The notes: generated by a model not told the origin, from the letters alone. Positions 1 to 9,383 are shown, counted from the stretch's first letter. The stretch: 64,000 nt of DNA from Myxococcus virescens (GCF_900101905.1 NZ_FNAJ01000019.1:62001-126000), one strand, 5' to 3'. Made by a program: numbers and translations.

Positions 1-388
1 GTGAGAGCCGGGCCAGCGCCTGGGCTTCGCGCAGCAGCCGCTGCTGCAGCTCCTCTCGCTGGCTCCCCTTGGGGCGCAACACCTTGAGGGCCACCCGGCG
101 ACCGAGCTCCAGGTCATCCGCCGCGTACACGACGCCCATGGCGCCGGCGCCGAGGCACTCTCGCACCACATACCGGGAGAGCCTGGCGCCAAGCAGCAGT
201 GGCTGGGAATTCGCCTCCCCAGGGGCTGTCGGAGCGCTGGATGACGCTTGAGTGCCCACTCCCGCTGCCAGTGTCCACCGACAGTCGGCACAGGTCTCGA
301 CGTGTGCAAGGACTTGGGCCCGGTGAGCTTCGGAAAGCAGCCCGGCAACCAAGTCCGTCAGCGTCGTTTCCTGGGGGCACGACTGCAT
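1..388 (-). CDS. Ser/Thr protein kinase, N-terminal part (runs off the window edge)
   Basis: The reverse strand is open from an ATG at 388 to the window edge (129 codons). Residues 1-45 carry an H-x3-C-x2-C zinc motif (HVETCADC), as in anti-sigma zinc fingers and in many myxobacterial kinases. From about residue 70 a Hanks-type kinase domain begins, with the glycine-rich loop LGAGAMGVVYAA and the ATP-lysine strand VALKVLR. The catalytic loop lies outside the window. An upstream in-frame ATG at 427 would add 13 residues; 388 was chosen because related kinases begin close to the Cys motif. Substrate unknown. The kinase assignment is sure; the start is not. Confidence 0.9.
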   Translation of the reverse strand, partial: MQSCPQETTLTDLVAGLLSEAHRAQVLAHVETCADCRWTLAAGVGTQASSSAPTAPGEANSQPLLLGARLSRYVVRECLGAGAMGVVYAADDLELGRRVALKVLRPKGSQREELQQRLLREAQALARLS

Positions 389-427
389 GGGTGAAGACTC
401 CGCAACGCGTTCCGGCTTCCCGAACAT

Positions 428-772
428 AGCAGAGCTCGGGAGCCCGGTTGTGCGTGCAGGCAGGTCTCCAGGAAATTTTGGGACGCAGGTTGCCCCAATC
501 CCTCTGTGCCCTCGATGGCGCGGGCAGGACTGCGTTGACTCGCGACGGCGCGGAGATGGACCTCACTCAATTCTTGATTCCCAAGAGAGGCTCTCGACGC
601 TCCGTGAGTCCAGCGTGGTCGAATTCCTGCCTTGTCGCTGCGTTCTTCAGTGTGTTCGGCAAAGGACAATCAAGTTTGCCTTTGCAGGTTGTCGCTCGGC
701 ATGGATGGATCTGCCCTCCTTTCTTCGAGCCGAGCGCCTTCTCCCTACGAACGCAGGCCCATGGCCTTGCCA
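428..772. other. Intergenic region, no gene recognised
   Basis: About 345 bases between the kinase start and the stop of the trigger-factor-like gene. No convincing coding frame, RNA gene or repeat was seen. It should hold the kinase promoter. Confidence 0.5.
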
Positions 773-1867
773 TTACCCCCGCGAAACGTCGGCCTTGGAC
801 AGGATGTGGCTGACGACCGCCGTGTGCATCGCCAGCGTGTCGAACCTCCGGCCGAGGTTCTTGTCGGACTGGAGCAGGCGCCCCAGCTCACCACGGCTCA
901 GTTGGGTTTTCTCCGCGAGGCTGCTGAACAGCTCCTTCGCGGACTCCCGATCGGACTGGACGTGGTCTCTTTCGGCGATGGCCCGAAGCCCAAGTGCCAG
1001 CCGCAGCCGGTACTCCACTTCGCTCCGGGTGGCGTCGTCGAGCAGCCAGCCATCAAGTCCCTCCCGGACCCGCTCGTTCGGTAGGCCCAGGCTCACCAGG
1101 ATGGGATATTCGGCCTCGGCCCACCGCTGAAGGATTTCTTCGTCGATGAGGCTCCGTGGCACCTCGACATGCGTGCGCCGAGCCACCTCCCTCATCACGT
1201 GGTCCTGGAAGTCCCACAGGTATCGCGCGTCCCGCTCGGCGATGAGTTCCCCGGCGATGTACTCCATGACCTCGTCGAGCGTGCCTCCGCGTCCCAGCGC
1301 GGCGAAGAGTTCTGGAGTTGACTCTCCCAGAAGCGTTACCTGGTAGGCCGCCTTCATCTTCACGTCGAAGCGAGCAGGGACGCCACGGAGGGACTCCACC
1401 GCGTAGTCATCGGGCAGGACGAGGTCCACCGCTACGGACTCGCCAACCCGGGCCCGCACCAGGGCTTCGAAGAAGCCGGGGAGCAGCGGGTCGGGTGTGG
1501 CTTCCGTCCGCCATCCCGTGCGGGCGGAGAACGGGATGAGCCTTCCGTTGGCAAAGCCGATGACGTCCAGGAGCACGTCGTCTCCGGAGTCAACGGCTTC
1601 GCCCGGCTCGCGCTCCCTGCGCGGCGCCACCGCGCGGCACAGCGTGGCGAAGTGATCGAGGATGGCCTCGGGCGAAACTCCCCCGAGCTCCGGCATCTTC
1701 ACCCGGAGTTCCTCCAGCGAAGGGGCCTCGCGGAGGAGCGGAAGTCGAGGGCTCGCCGCATTGCGGAAGGCCATCGCTCCGGGCGCCTGGTTCAACAGCC
1801 CCATGCCCTGCAACTCCCCAATCGAGAGCGGCTGGCTTGGGTTGGACTTGTCAGGAGGCGTGTGCAT
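773..1867 (-). CDS. Trigger-factor-like chaperone (divergent, PPIase plus C-terminal domain)
   Basis: A 364-residue protein. Around residues 185-225 the pattern LVLPDDY...SLRGVPARFDVKM matches the end of the FKBP-like domain of trigger factor. After it comes a long helical region (EVMEYIAGELIAERDARYLW, then EVPRSLIDEEI) like the trigger-factor C-terminal arms that hold unfolded chains. The first 120 residues do not resemble the ribosome-binding domain, and the protein is shorter than a housekeeping trigger factor (about 430). RBS AGGAG lies 6 nt before the ATG. The gene starts 9 nt after the stop of the Pro-rich protein, so the two are probably coupled. Inference: a dedicated chaperone for that neighbour. 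Confidence 0.75.
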   Translation of the reverse strand: MHTPPDKSNPSQPLSIGELQGMGLLNQAPGAMAFRNAASPRLPLLREAPSLEELRVKMPELGGVSPEAILDHFATLCRAVAPRREREPGEAVDSGDDVLLDVIGFANGRLIPFSARTGWRTEATPDPLLPGFFEALVRARVGESVAVDLVLPDDYAVESLRGVPARFDVKMKAAYQVTLLGESTPELFAALGRGGTLDEVMEYIAGELIAERDARYLWDFQDHVMREVARRTHVEVPRSLIDEEILQRWAEAEYPILVSLGLPNERVREGLDGWLLDDATRSEVEYRLRLALGLRAIAERDHVQSDRESAKELFSSLAEKTQLSRGELGRLLQSDKNLGRRFDTLAMHTAVVSHILSKADVSRG

Positions 1868-1876
1868 GGAGGGCTC

Positions 1877-3154
1877 CTAGAAGAAGCTTCCAACGAGGTC
1901 GGAGACAGTGGAGAAGGCCGCGCCGACCTGACTCACCACCGGGATGTTCGTGGCTGCGAGCACAGAGCCTGCGGCGGTTGTCCACGCCGTTATCTTCTTG
2001 CCTGGGCTGGCGTCCTTGGAGTTGGACGTCGCGATGGCTGTGGCGATGTCGAAGCCGGCGATGGCGACGTTCGCGCCGGGAACGAAGCGTCCGGCGAACT
2101 TGGCCAGCTTTCCGCCTGCGGCCTTGGCACCCTTGTCGATGGCCGCGTCGAACGCGCTGTCCGCGGTCTTCTCGGCGCCTGTCTTGACCCCCTGGTTGAG
2201 CCGCCTCTGCGCCTTGTTGTTGCTTTCGCCGTGCGCCTTGGCGGCGATGTCCGTCGTGGAGGACCGACTGGCCTTCTTGAGCGCGTCGAACTTCTCAGCG
2301 GTGCCCACATCCCCGGCGTCCGCATGGTTGAACGCCTTCATGGAGAGGTTGTGAGCAATCTTGAGCCGTCCCTTGAGGCTCAGGTCCGGGGCGGCGGCCT
2401 TGAGGGACAAGTTGGCAGCCCGGGCCGCGCTCCCGTACTTCTCGAGGTCTCGTGCCGTCTCGAGCCCCGCCTTCAGGGTCTCGGTTGAGGTCTTGCCCGC
2501 ACCGGCAAGCGCATCCAGGGCGTCGCTGCGCTCCTCGGGATTGCTGCTCGACAACCCCCCGGTGGAGACGGCCTTGTAGGCATCACTCACCTCCCCATTG
2601 ATGAGGGCGGAGGCGCCGATGCCGCCCTTGAGGGCCGTGTTGGCCTTGCCCAGCCTTCCTAGACCATTGTCCAGATCCTTTGGGTTCTTGCCGCCCTCGA
2701 TGGACTTGGCGAAGTTGTCCTTCACGCCCTCCTTCATTGTCTTCGCAAGACCGTGTCCCGCGCTTCGGTTGTCCTTCCAGGTCTGGACTCGGTCCTTGCC
2801 ATCCTGGAGCTGCTGGCGGGCTGTTACCGTCGTGTCCAACGCTTTGGGATACGTCTCCCAGTTCTCGAGCCCCTTCGACTCCTGCTCCTCTTTCCTTGGG
2901 GCCGCGGGAGCTGGCTGTGTCTGGGGCTTGTCGTTCTTGGGTTCATGCCCGGGGACGTAGGGCCCCATTTGCACCCGCGGGGGCGTCGTCCCGGGGCTCG
3001 TAGCCTTGAAGGAGTCCTTGGGCGGCTGTGTCGCCGCCGGGACGGGCCTCTGTGCGGCCGGCGCGCGCTTCGACTTGGGCGGCTGTAGGGGCGCGGGCGG
3101 AGGCTTGACGGGAGGCGGCTTCGGCGGGTCTCGGCGGACAGGGGGCGGCGGCAT
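1877..3154 (-). CDS. Pro-rich N-terminus, helical effector-like protein
   Basis: A 425-residue protein of no recognised family. The ATG at 3154 follows AGAGGA by 8 nt. Residues 1-70 are very rich in Pro, Lys and Arg and have no signal peptide. The middle is helical and Ala/Lys/Asp-rich. The last 85 residues hold two small-residue hydrophobic stretches (GRFVPGANVAIAGFDIATAI and AWTTAAGSVLAATNIPVVSQ) like a hairpin that could enter a membrane. A trigger-factor-like chaperone follows directly. A disordered cationic N-terminus, a membrane-active tail and a private chaperone recall secreted effectors or pore-forming toxins. That role is inference. Confidence 0.6.
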   Translation of the reverse strand: MPPPPVRRDPPKPPPVKPPPAPLQPPKSKRAPAAQRPVPAATQPPKDSFKATSPGTTPPRVQMGPYVPGHEPKNDKPQTQPAPAAPRKEEQESKGLENWETYPKALDTTVTARQQLQDGKDRVQTWKDNRSAGHGLAKTMKEGVKDNFAKSIEGGKNPKDLDNGLGRLGKANTALKGGIGASALINGEVSDAYKAVSTGGLSSSNPEERSDALDALAGAGKTSTETLKAGLETARDLEKYGSAARAANLSLKAAAPDLSLKGRLKIAHNLSMKAFNHADAGDVGTAEKFDALKKASRSSTTDIAAKAHGESNNKAQRRLNQGVKTGAEKTADSAFDAAIDKGAKAAGGKLAKFAGRFVPGANVAIAGFDIATAIATSNSKDASPGKKITAWTTAAGSVLAATNIPVVSQVGAAFSTVSDLVGSFF

Positions 3155-3348
3155 GTGGAGGTTCCTCTCTTTGCATCGCGATGGGCGTGGACGGCGTCGC
3201 GCCATCCGCCAGCCGGCGAATGGCTGCCCATGTGTTCGAGGAAAAAGAGGGGAGGTGCCTGCCGGCGTCCCAAAAATGCCGGCTCAGGAGGCTCTCCAGC
3301 CGCCGTGCTCGTCGCCGGCACCGCGTGCGGCTCGAAGCCCCGCCCGGC

Positions 3349-3702
3349 TCAACGGTGATGGGTGAGCAGGTTCACCAGCTTTCCGAAGGGGTCGCGCACG
3401 AAGAATCTGCGCACGCCCCAAGGCTCGTCAGCCGGTCCATACTCTATCGGGATTCTCGCCTTCTTCACCCGAGTGAGGGCCGCATCGAGGTCGTCGACCT
3501 CGATGGAAATGTCTGGCACGGGTGCGCCTGAGCCCCCTTGCGACATGAAGCTAATTTGCACAGTCATCGTTTCGCTTGAGCCGTAGGTTTCAATCCACCC
3601 CATGTCCATCAGGACGTCGAGCCCGAGGACGTCCCGGTAAAATCGCTTGGCGGCGGCTGGCGTCGTCGCGCCCACATTGGTGACGATACGTAGGACCTTC
3701 AC
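3349..3702 (-). CDS. VOC-superfamily (glyoxalase/bleomycin-resistance-like) protein
   Basis: A 117-residue single-domain protein of the vicinal oxygen chelate fold. The first beta-alpha-beta unit has AKRFYRDVLGLDVLMDMG; the second has ISIEVDDLDAALTRVKKARI and ends with FFVRDPFGKLVNLLTHH. These are typical glyoxalase/dioxygenase-type motifs; substrate unknown. The start is a GTG preceded by a strong RBS (AAGGAGGAG). It lies 58 nt downstream of the AraC-type gene on the same strand, so the two may be co-transcribed. Confidence 0.9.
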   Translation of the reverse strand: MKVLRIVTNVGATTPAAAKRFYRDVLGLDVLMDMGWIETYGSSETMTVQISFMSQGGSGAPVPDISIEVDDLDAALTRVKKARIPIEYGPADEPWGVRRFFVRDPFGKLVNLLTHHR

Positions 3703-3760
3703 GACTGCTCCTCCTTCTTGCCGTACGGTTGGTCCTCAAGGGGAAGCGGTTGGACTTCGG

Positions 3761-4630
3761 TCAGGGTTTCGTTTGGGGACATTGGCGCAATGTGCCCCGG
3801 GGCGGCCCGCCTCGTATTGAAGGAAATTGCCGCTCGTCGAGAGGTACGTGGTTGCGGGCCTCATCCGACCGAGGGCGATACGCGACGGGAGTGGCTCCCG
3901 AGAATGCCCTGAACTCGCGGACCAGATGTGCCTGGTCCGAAAACCCGTGCTCACCGGCCAAGGTGGCCCAGGTCAGCTCCCCTCCAGCCGATTCGAGCAC
4001 GCGCTGGAACCTGGCGATGCGCGCGAAGAGCTTGGGCTTGATGCCGACATGCCCTTGAAACCGCTCAATGAGCCGGCGCGGCGAAAGGCCGAGTCGAACT
4101 CCTACGGCCCGGACGCTCGCGCCGCCCATCAACAGCGAGCACGCGACCGCCGCTGCTTCGTCGCGAGGCTTGGACGCGCGTGCCCGTGCGAGCAGCGCCG
4201 CCTCGAGCACGTCGAGCCGGGCCGCGGGAGTGGGGGCTTGTAGCAGGCGCTCACGAAGGATGGTGCCGTCACGCCCCCAGATTTCGTAGAGGTCGACGAG
4301 CTTCCCGGTAAGCTCCGAGGCCGGCATGCCCAGAAACGGTGACGCACTCGCGGGGGCGAAGCTCACCCCGCAGATGGAGCGCTGGGAGGCAGTGTCGACG
4401 ACTCTCGGTGCGGTGTGGGCGCCCTGAATCGCTACACCCCGAGTCTCGTGTGCAAGGCGGCCGTCGAGCCTGTAGTCCCGGAACGCGTCCTCATGAAGAT
4501 TGACCAGGAGCTGCATTCGGCCAGACGGCAGCATGCGCTCGAAGCCGTGGGCGAGCTGCCCGTCGTATGTCCAGAGGGATTCCACGAGAGGAGCCAGAGT
4601 GGGGCTCCGAGGCTGGCGCGCGAGAATCAT
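3761..4630 (-). CDS. AraC-family transcriptional regulator
   Basis: A 289-residue protein. The N-terminal part resembles the DUF6597 domain common in AraC-type regulators (FERMLPSGRMQLLVNL). The C-terminal part is a double helix-turn-helix with GLSPRRLIERFQGHVGIKPK, ARIARFQRVL and FSDQAHLVREFRAFSG. The ATG at 4630 was chosen because the codons upstream look non-coding. It probably controls the VOC gene just downstream. The tail after ATPVAYR is about 35 residues longer than usual. Confidence 0.9.
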   Translation of the reverse strand: MILARQPRSPTLAPLVESLWTYDGQLAHGFERMLPSGRMQLLVNLHEDAFRDYRLDGRLAHETRGVAIQGAHTAPRVVDTASQRSICGVSFAPASASPFLGMPASELTGKLVDLYEIWGRDGTILRERLLQAPTPAARLDVLEAALLARARASKPRDEAAAVACSLLMGGASVRAVGVRLGLSPRRLIERFQGHVGIKPKLFARIARFQRVLESAGGELTWATLAGEHGFSDQAHLVREFRAFSGATPVAYRPRSDEARNHVPLDERQFPSIRGGPPRGTLRQCPQTKP

Positions 4631-4812
4631 GGCCGCGCGACGGTAACAGAGCCGGGGGCACCTACTGCGACTCACGCTCGCCGGACGAGCCTGTCCGGCT
4701 CTTCGGGGGGGACACCCATGTTGGTCGATTTCACGCAACGGTGTCGCACGGCCTGTCTCTCCCAGTCAGAGGGGGGGCATGGGGGCTCTCCGAGGACTCC
4801 TGGGAGGACGAC

Positions 4813-5421
4813 ATGAAGGTGGCGACACGGTACCTGGTGCTTCTGTCCATGCTGGTGGTGGGCTGTGGCGACTCGAGCGAAGGGGAGGGGGACGGAGGCG
4901 GCGGCGGAGGCGGAGGAGGCGGCGGCGGCTCGGACTCCGCGCTCAAGTGTGACACCGTGAGTTGGTGCAGCACGTGGGATTCGGACGGCGCAGAGGTGAT
5001 GGATGCTCCTCCGCTGAATGGGGGGAAGCTGAGCGACGGCCTTTATCGAAGGGAGCGCGGTTCCAGCTATCCGTTTGCCATGCTCATCAAGGGGAAGTCC
5101 GTCCTCCTGATTGAGGCGGACTTGAGGAACGATCTGGGGACTTGGAAGGTGGAGAACGACCGTCTGGTCATGACCATGACGAGCCGCTGCTCAAACACCG
5201 AGAATGAAACCGCGAACGAATCCTGGACCTGGGAACACGCTTTCGCGGTCAAGAACGGCGTTCTCTATACGAAGGATTTGACCTGGCCCAGGCCCGTCGT
5301 CGCCTGGCGCAAGGTCGAGTCGCTGTGTGAGGAGTCCGCCTCGTTCAAGTGCATGGTGAGCAACTGCGCCTGTGAGTTCAAGACGAACACGTCCCTCCTG
5401 GGTCAGAAGAGTTGCTTCTGA
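4813..5421 (+). CDS. Small lipoprotein with poly-glycine linker
   Basis: A 202-residue lipoprotein. RBS GGGAGG stands before the ATG. The signal peptide has a lipobox ending VVGCGD, so the mature N-terminus is about Cys-18. A run of GGN codons near 4890-4930 codes for 12 glycines, a repeat prone to slippage. The rest has Trp- and Cys-rich segments (CDTVSWCSTW, SRCSNT, CMVSNCACEF), probably disulfide-bonded, with a lipocalin-like rhythm (GTWKVENDRLVMTMTSRC). Function unknown. Confidence 0.85.
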   Translation: MKVATRYLVLLSMLVVGCGDSSEGEGDGGGGGGGGGGGGSDSALKCDTVSWCSTWDSDGAEVMDAPPLNGGKLSDGLYRRERGSSYPFAMLIKGKSVLLIEADLRNDLGTWKVENDRLVMTMTSRCSNTENETANESWTWEHAFAVKNGVLYTKDLTWPRPVVAWRKVESLCEESASFKCMVSNCACEFKTNTSLLGQKSCF

Positions 5422-6050
5422 GCGCGGACATCACGGGCCTGGCGTGAGGGGAGCGCCCCCCATCACGGCGGGGCTCCGCCATGGGGCCTCCTGAAGCACG
5501 TGGTCCGTTGTCGTGAGGTTCAGTTCCCTGGCGCCCGCCGTGAGGAGGGCATCACCGGCGGGCCCTTGGGGATTGGAGCGACTCCGCCATCGTCCTGCGG
5601 TTGGACGCGTCGCTGCCCAGGCGGATGAAGCCCGTTGACCGCGCGCCTCACTCACTCGCATTGGCGCGCTGCTGAAGGTGGCCTCGTGGAACCCATGATG
5701 CAGCGGGCTTCGAAGTCGCCGCCGAAGTAGCGGAGCGCGTCGTTGTCCTCGCGCACGGAAAATGCGGAAGACAGCACGTTATTGGCAATACACCCGACTG
5801 GAGAGGGAGCCCACGCCCCAGTGGACGCGCATGCGTGGAGACGCCTTCGCCGAGAATGCTGGGATATGACGCAGCGGTCGAAAAACTCCAACGCAAGGCG
5901 TCAGGAGTAGGCGCCTATTGAATTGTCAGAAAAAGGTCGCTCCAGAAGCCGCCAAGACTTCGGGTGCATTGGCAGGAGTTAAAGCCTGTCTTAAGCTTTC
6001 ATAGCCGGATTAGCCGGCTTTGTATGTGCGCCCCCAATTGGAGTACACCC
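5422..6050. other. Gene-poor stretch with a possible gene fossil
   Basis: About 630 bases without a convincing gene. On the minus strand at about 5652-5790 one frame reads FSVREDNDALRYFGGDFE, which looks like protein, but the flanking codons do not. It may be the remains of a lost gene. The last 60 bases hold the promoter of the next lipoprotein. Confidence 0.35.
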
Positions 6051-6407
6051 ATGCGTTTGATTGCATCCATGCTCGCTGCGACTGCCCTTCTCGTTGGCTG
6101 TGGAGGCGAGGAGCAAGCTCCGGAGGCCCTGGAGGAGGTGCCAGTGGCGACCGCGCCGCAGAAGGATGGCGAGGGCTCGGTGACCGCGATGGCGGGCCCG
6201 TACTACTACGCGCAGACGTGGGACAACGGGAAGCGGCTCACGGTCTGTGCCAACGACCTGACGGTGCACCGCCCCAACGGCTCGACCTGTACGCTGACTC
6301 GTGGGCAGACCTTCACCGTGTATAGCGGTGGCAGCGAGTGGGTTCCCGGCCACGCCTGGGGCAACTGTGGCGTGGACGGCCAGGTGCAGAACGGCTGGTT
6401 CTGCTGA
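6051..6407 (+). CDS. Small lipoprotein, Cys-rich mature part
   Basis: A 118-residue protein. The ATG at 6051 follows GGAG by 7 nt, and a signal peptide with lipobox LLVGCGG comes next. The mature part is Glu/Pro-rich, then a compact domain with Tyr/Trp and four Cys (LTVCANDLTVH, STCTLTRGQTF, WGNCGVDG, terminal WFC). The form is like an SH3-type or small beta-barrel domain, but no family is recognised. Monocistronic. Confidence 0.8.
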   Translation: MRLIASMLAATALLVGCGGEEQAPEALEEVPVATAPQKDGEGSVTAMAGPYYYAQTWDNGKRLTVCANDLTVHRPNGSTCTLTRGQTFTVYSGGSEWVPGHAWGNCGVDGQVQNGWFC

Positions 6408-6578
6408 GACCTGTCGTCCCGGGGGCCGCGTGTGGCACTTCGCCTTGCGCGGGCCTCGGTCCCTATCAGAATCCACGCGCACGACGGCGGCCTTCACCCT
6501 GTCCCGAGGAATCGCGCGCACGCGCTCGGTCGATGTCGCCAGCCATGCCCAGCAGTGTGGTTCCCGTTCACCACGTCT

Positions 6579-7460
6579 TCAAGCACGAACCGCAGCTCCT
6601 GCGCGCTGGGTGCAAAGGTCGGACAGCTCGTCGCGCAGGGTGCGGCCGACGGCGCCGAGATTCGAACGGGCGTAGAGGGCAAGCTCGAGCCCGTCTACGG
6701 CAGGAAAGCCATCCTTCTCGCCCAGCACGCGATGGCCGGACTGCACGCTACTCGCAGGTAACAGACTGACGCCGAGCCCAGCGCTCACCGCCGCGCAGAG
6801 GCTCGCGAGGCTTGAACTCGAGTAGCCAATCCGCCACGCCCGCCCGCGGCTCTCCAACGCGTGGATCATGTCCTGCCGATAGAGCGCCCCCACGGGGAAC
6901 GCCACGAGCGGCAGCGCATCCGTGCCACCCTCGCATCGCGCCGTCACCGGCTGCGTCGCGCTGTCGACCCAGCACAGGGACTCCGTCCAGCGCGCATGGG
7001 AATCGCTGTCGGCGCCCCACTGCTTGACCAGCAGCAGATCGAGCTCGCCGTTGCGGTAGAGGCGCAAGAGGTGGTGGCTCAACCCACACTCGACCTCCAG
7101 ACGTAGGCGCGGTCGCTCGGTTGCGAAGCGCGTCAGCAGCGGCATCAGCGCTTCGCCCCCGAGATCCTCGGGCACGCCTAATCGCAACACACCGCCGCTG
7201 CCGCCGGGGTTCAGCTCAACGGTCGCCTCCTCGGCCAGGCGAAGGATGCGCTGCGCATAGCCAAGCAGGCGCTCCCCCTCTTCCGTGGGCACTACGTGAC
7301 GCTGGCTGCGGTTCAGCAGCCGGCAACCCAGGCTCTGCTCAAGGCGGATGAGCTGCTGGCTGACGGTCGATTGGGTCAGGTGCAGGCGCTCGCCGGCCCG
7401 GGTGAAATTTCCCGTTTCGACGACCGCGACGAAGCTTCGCAGCAAGAAGAGATCGAGCAT
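6579..7460 (-). CDS. LysR-family transcriptional regulator
   Basis: A 293-residue LysR-type regulator. The N-terminal winged HTH is FVAVVETGNFTRAGERLHLT followed by QSTVSQQLIRLEQSLGCRLL. The effector-binding domain runs from about residue 90 (GVLRLGVPEDLGGEALMPLL), with GLGVSLLPASSV near its end. LysR regulators usually control a divergent neighbour, but upstream (7461-7991) there are only IS remnants, so its target may have been lost or lies elsewhere. Confidence 0.93.
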   Translation of the reverse strand: MLDLFLLRSFVAVVETGNFTRAGERLHLTQSTVSQQLIRLEQSLGCRLLNRSQRHVVPTEEGERLLGYAQRILRLAEEATVELNPGGSGGVLRLGVPEDLGGEALMPLLTRFATERPRLRLEVECGLSHHLLRLYRNGELDLLLVKQWGADSDSHARWTESLCWVDSATQPVTARCEGGTDALPLVAFPVGALYRQDMIHALESRGRAWRIGYSSSSLASLCAAVSAGLGVSLLPASSVQSGHRVLGEKDGFPAVDGLELALYARSNLGAVGRTLRDELSDLCTQRAGAAVRA

Positions 7461-7545
7461 GCGGGTGTCTCCACGAGGAGCTCTCGGTCAAACTATTCAG
7501 GACTCCACTATGAGTCATTCTGGTATTTCGTTTTCGCATGAAACG

Positions 7546-7803
7546 GCACTGAGCTGCTCCCCAATTTTCGGACCCGTTGAAGTGTGAAAGCGTCCTCGCG
7601 GCCAGGAGGCAGGTCGGTCGTGAGGAGCCGCGTGCTGACCGAGGAGCAGATGGTCCGCACTCTGCGGGAGGCGGAGACCCCTGGTTCCAGCGTGGTGGGG
7701 GCGGCGCTCAATGCGACGCGCCGATGACCTCGCCCGCCTTGTCGCAAGGCCGGATGCAGATTCGATGCTCCCATGACGCAGCGACCGGATTTGGGGCAGG
7801 GGC
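7546..7803. mobile_element. Remnant of a small IS3-like element with imperfect terminal repeats
   Basis: The left edge has CTGCTCCCCAATTTTCGGAC. The right edge (7774-7803) read on the other strand has CTGCCCCTGCCCCAAATCCG, an imperfect inverted copy. Between them lies an OrfA fragment. Relatives of the right edge occur at 10441, 63292 and 63713. Called a deleted IS on this combination. Confidence 0.5.
7620..7727 (+). pseudogene. IS3-family OrfA fragment
   Basis: A GTG-started frame of 35 codons reads VLTEEQMVRTLREAETPGSS, the first helices of an IS3/IS407-type OrfA (usual form TEEQI..VLREAE). The rest of OrfA and all of OrfB are missing. The 30 bases over its start recur at 34165-34196. Confidence 0.6.
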
Positions 7804-7991
7804 AGCGGGCCCCAGCGGATGTCCAACAACTTGAGCGGTGCGCGCCAGGGCCCGCTCCGGCATCGCTCGCCGCGTCATGCATGCGTCTTGGAGTGAATCC
7901 CAATGCTCGCAACAAAGCACTGCCACCTGCGGTCCATTGCAAAACGTCTCCATGACCTGTCTGTTTGAACGCTCTCCCAAAGGAGAAGGTC

Positions 7992-9383
7992 ATGGCAAAC
8001 CGAGGGTTCGGCCTGGAAGTCTGCTGCTGTATCGCGCTGTTGGGATGGGGATGTGGCGGAGTGCCTCCAGGCACGGACGAGCCGCCCAGCGAGACGCGGG
8101 CGGAAACACGTCTCCAGGAAGCCTTGGAGGAGGAGTCCACCCCTGGGTCGAGCGTGGAGCTGCGGCAGTTCCAGGCCTATCCGATTTCCATCGAGCATGG
8201 CCGGGACGGCAAGCGGGTCCTCTTGGCCTACCTCACTGGAACCGCCGATTTCGGAGCCGGTCCCGTCTCCGTGCCGGGGGGCGGCCGTGGCATCGCGCTG
8301 GTGGGCTACAAATCCAATGGCGCCGTCAAATGGGCTCGGGCCTTCGTGACCAGCAGCGCGTCAGTGATTGGCCCGTCCCTCGACAAGCGAGGGAACCTTG
8401 CCTTGGTGGTGGGAAAGTCGTTCGGGCCAGACATCGACTTTGGCGGAGGCCCCATCTCCGCCACACGTTTCATCGTCGGTCTGGACCGGTCCGGCGGTTT
8501 CCGCTGGGTTCGCCCCATCACTGGCCAGGGCTTCTTCCAGCCCTACCAGATTGTCGCCAGCCGCTCCGGCGACATCACCATCGCGGGGGTCTACAACGGC
8601 GTCGTGGATTTCGGGCAGGGCCCGCTCGCCTCACCTCTGGACACGGCCTTCATCGCCCAGTTTTCCGCCGATGGTACGCCCCGCTGGAGCCATATCTTTC
8701 CTGACGTGAAAGGCAGTGAGGCACCCGGGCTGGCGGTGGATGACGACGGGACCTTGTATCTGGGTGGAACCATCACCACCGCCTTCAGCGGAGACGGCAG
8801 CTACTACGGCGACTTCTTTCTCAAGCGGTTCACTCCCGGAGGCACCCTCGTCTGGACCCGGCGTGTCCTGGGCCCCCTGGGCAACGTGAGGCGTCTGGCC
8901 ATGCATGGCAACCGGGTGGCGCTGACAGGCTTCTTCCGCGAGCCCTTCTCCTTCGCGGGGCAGACCGTGACGAACTCGAGCGGGTGGGGCGCCTTCGTCT
9001 TGGCCTACTCGACTTCAGGCGCGGAGTCCTGGGGGCGGGGCTTCGCGAACAACGGCCGGTCCATCGACGTGTCGTCAAAGGGCGAGGTGGTGGTGGTCGG
9101 TGAGTACGTGACGGGAGACTCGATCGCCGGAGTCCCGCTCCCACCGGTGCCGCCGGGCGGGGACAGCCGGAGCATCTTCACCGCCAGCTTCGAGCGTTCG
9201 AATGGACGACTCCGCTGGGCGCGAGGGTTTCCCTCCACCGGCAGCTGGGTCGCCGATATCGACATCGACAAGCAGGGCCTGAGCCGGGTCGTGGGGTACT
9301 TCTCGGGAGCCACGGACTTTGGAGATGGGCCGGTGACTCCCGTGCCCCCATCGACCGGGTTCGTGCTGGGACTTGCGCGCTGA
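7992..9383 (+). CDS. Beta-propeller-like lipoprotein (repeats with D-F-G-x-G-P)
   Basis: A 463-residue lipoprotein. The ATG at 7992 follows GGAG by 6 nt; the lipobox is LLGWGCGG. The mature protein has repeats of about 55-60 residues, each with a motif near TADFGAGPVSVPG, DIDFGGGPIS, VVDFGQGPL and TDFGDGPVT, and a strand such as GAVKWARAF or GGFRWVRPI. This matches SBBP/PQQ-like propeller proteins common in myxobacteria. Probably a surface or periplasmic binding protein; no catalytic residues were identified. Confidence 0.85.
   Translation: MANRGFGLEVCCCIALLGWGCGGVPPGTDEPPSETRAETRLQEALEEESTPGSSVELRQFQAYPISIEHGRDGKRVLLAYLTGTADFGAGPVSVPGGGRGIALVGYKSNGAVKWARAFVTSSASVIGPSLDKRGNLALVVGKSFGPDIDFGGGPISATRFIVGLDRSGGFRWVRPITGQGFFQPYQIVASRSGDITIAGVYNGVVDFGQGPLASPLDTAFIAQFSADGTPRWSHIFPDVKGSEAPGLAVDDDGTLYLGGTITTAFSGDGSYYGDFFLKRFTPGGTLVWTRRVLGPLGNVRRLAMHGNRVALTGFFREPFSFAGQTVTNSSGWGAFVLAYSTSGAESWGRGFANNGRSIDVSSKGEVVVVGEYVTGDSIAGVPLPPVPPGGDSRSIFTASFERSNGRLRWARGFPSTGSWVADIDIDKQGLSRVVGYFSGATDFGDGPVTPVPPSTGFVLGLAR

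Noticed and set aside
4890-4930. GGN-rich tract as a possible CRISPR or VNTR
   Set aside because: It simply codes for a poly-Gly linker behind a lipobox; no spacers or longer repeat units.
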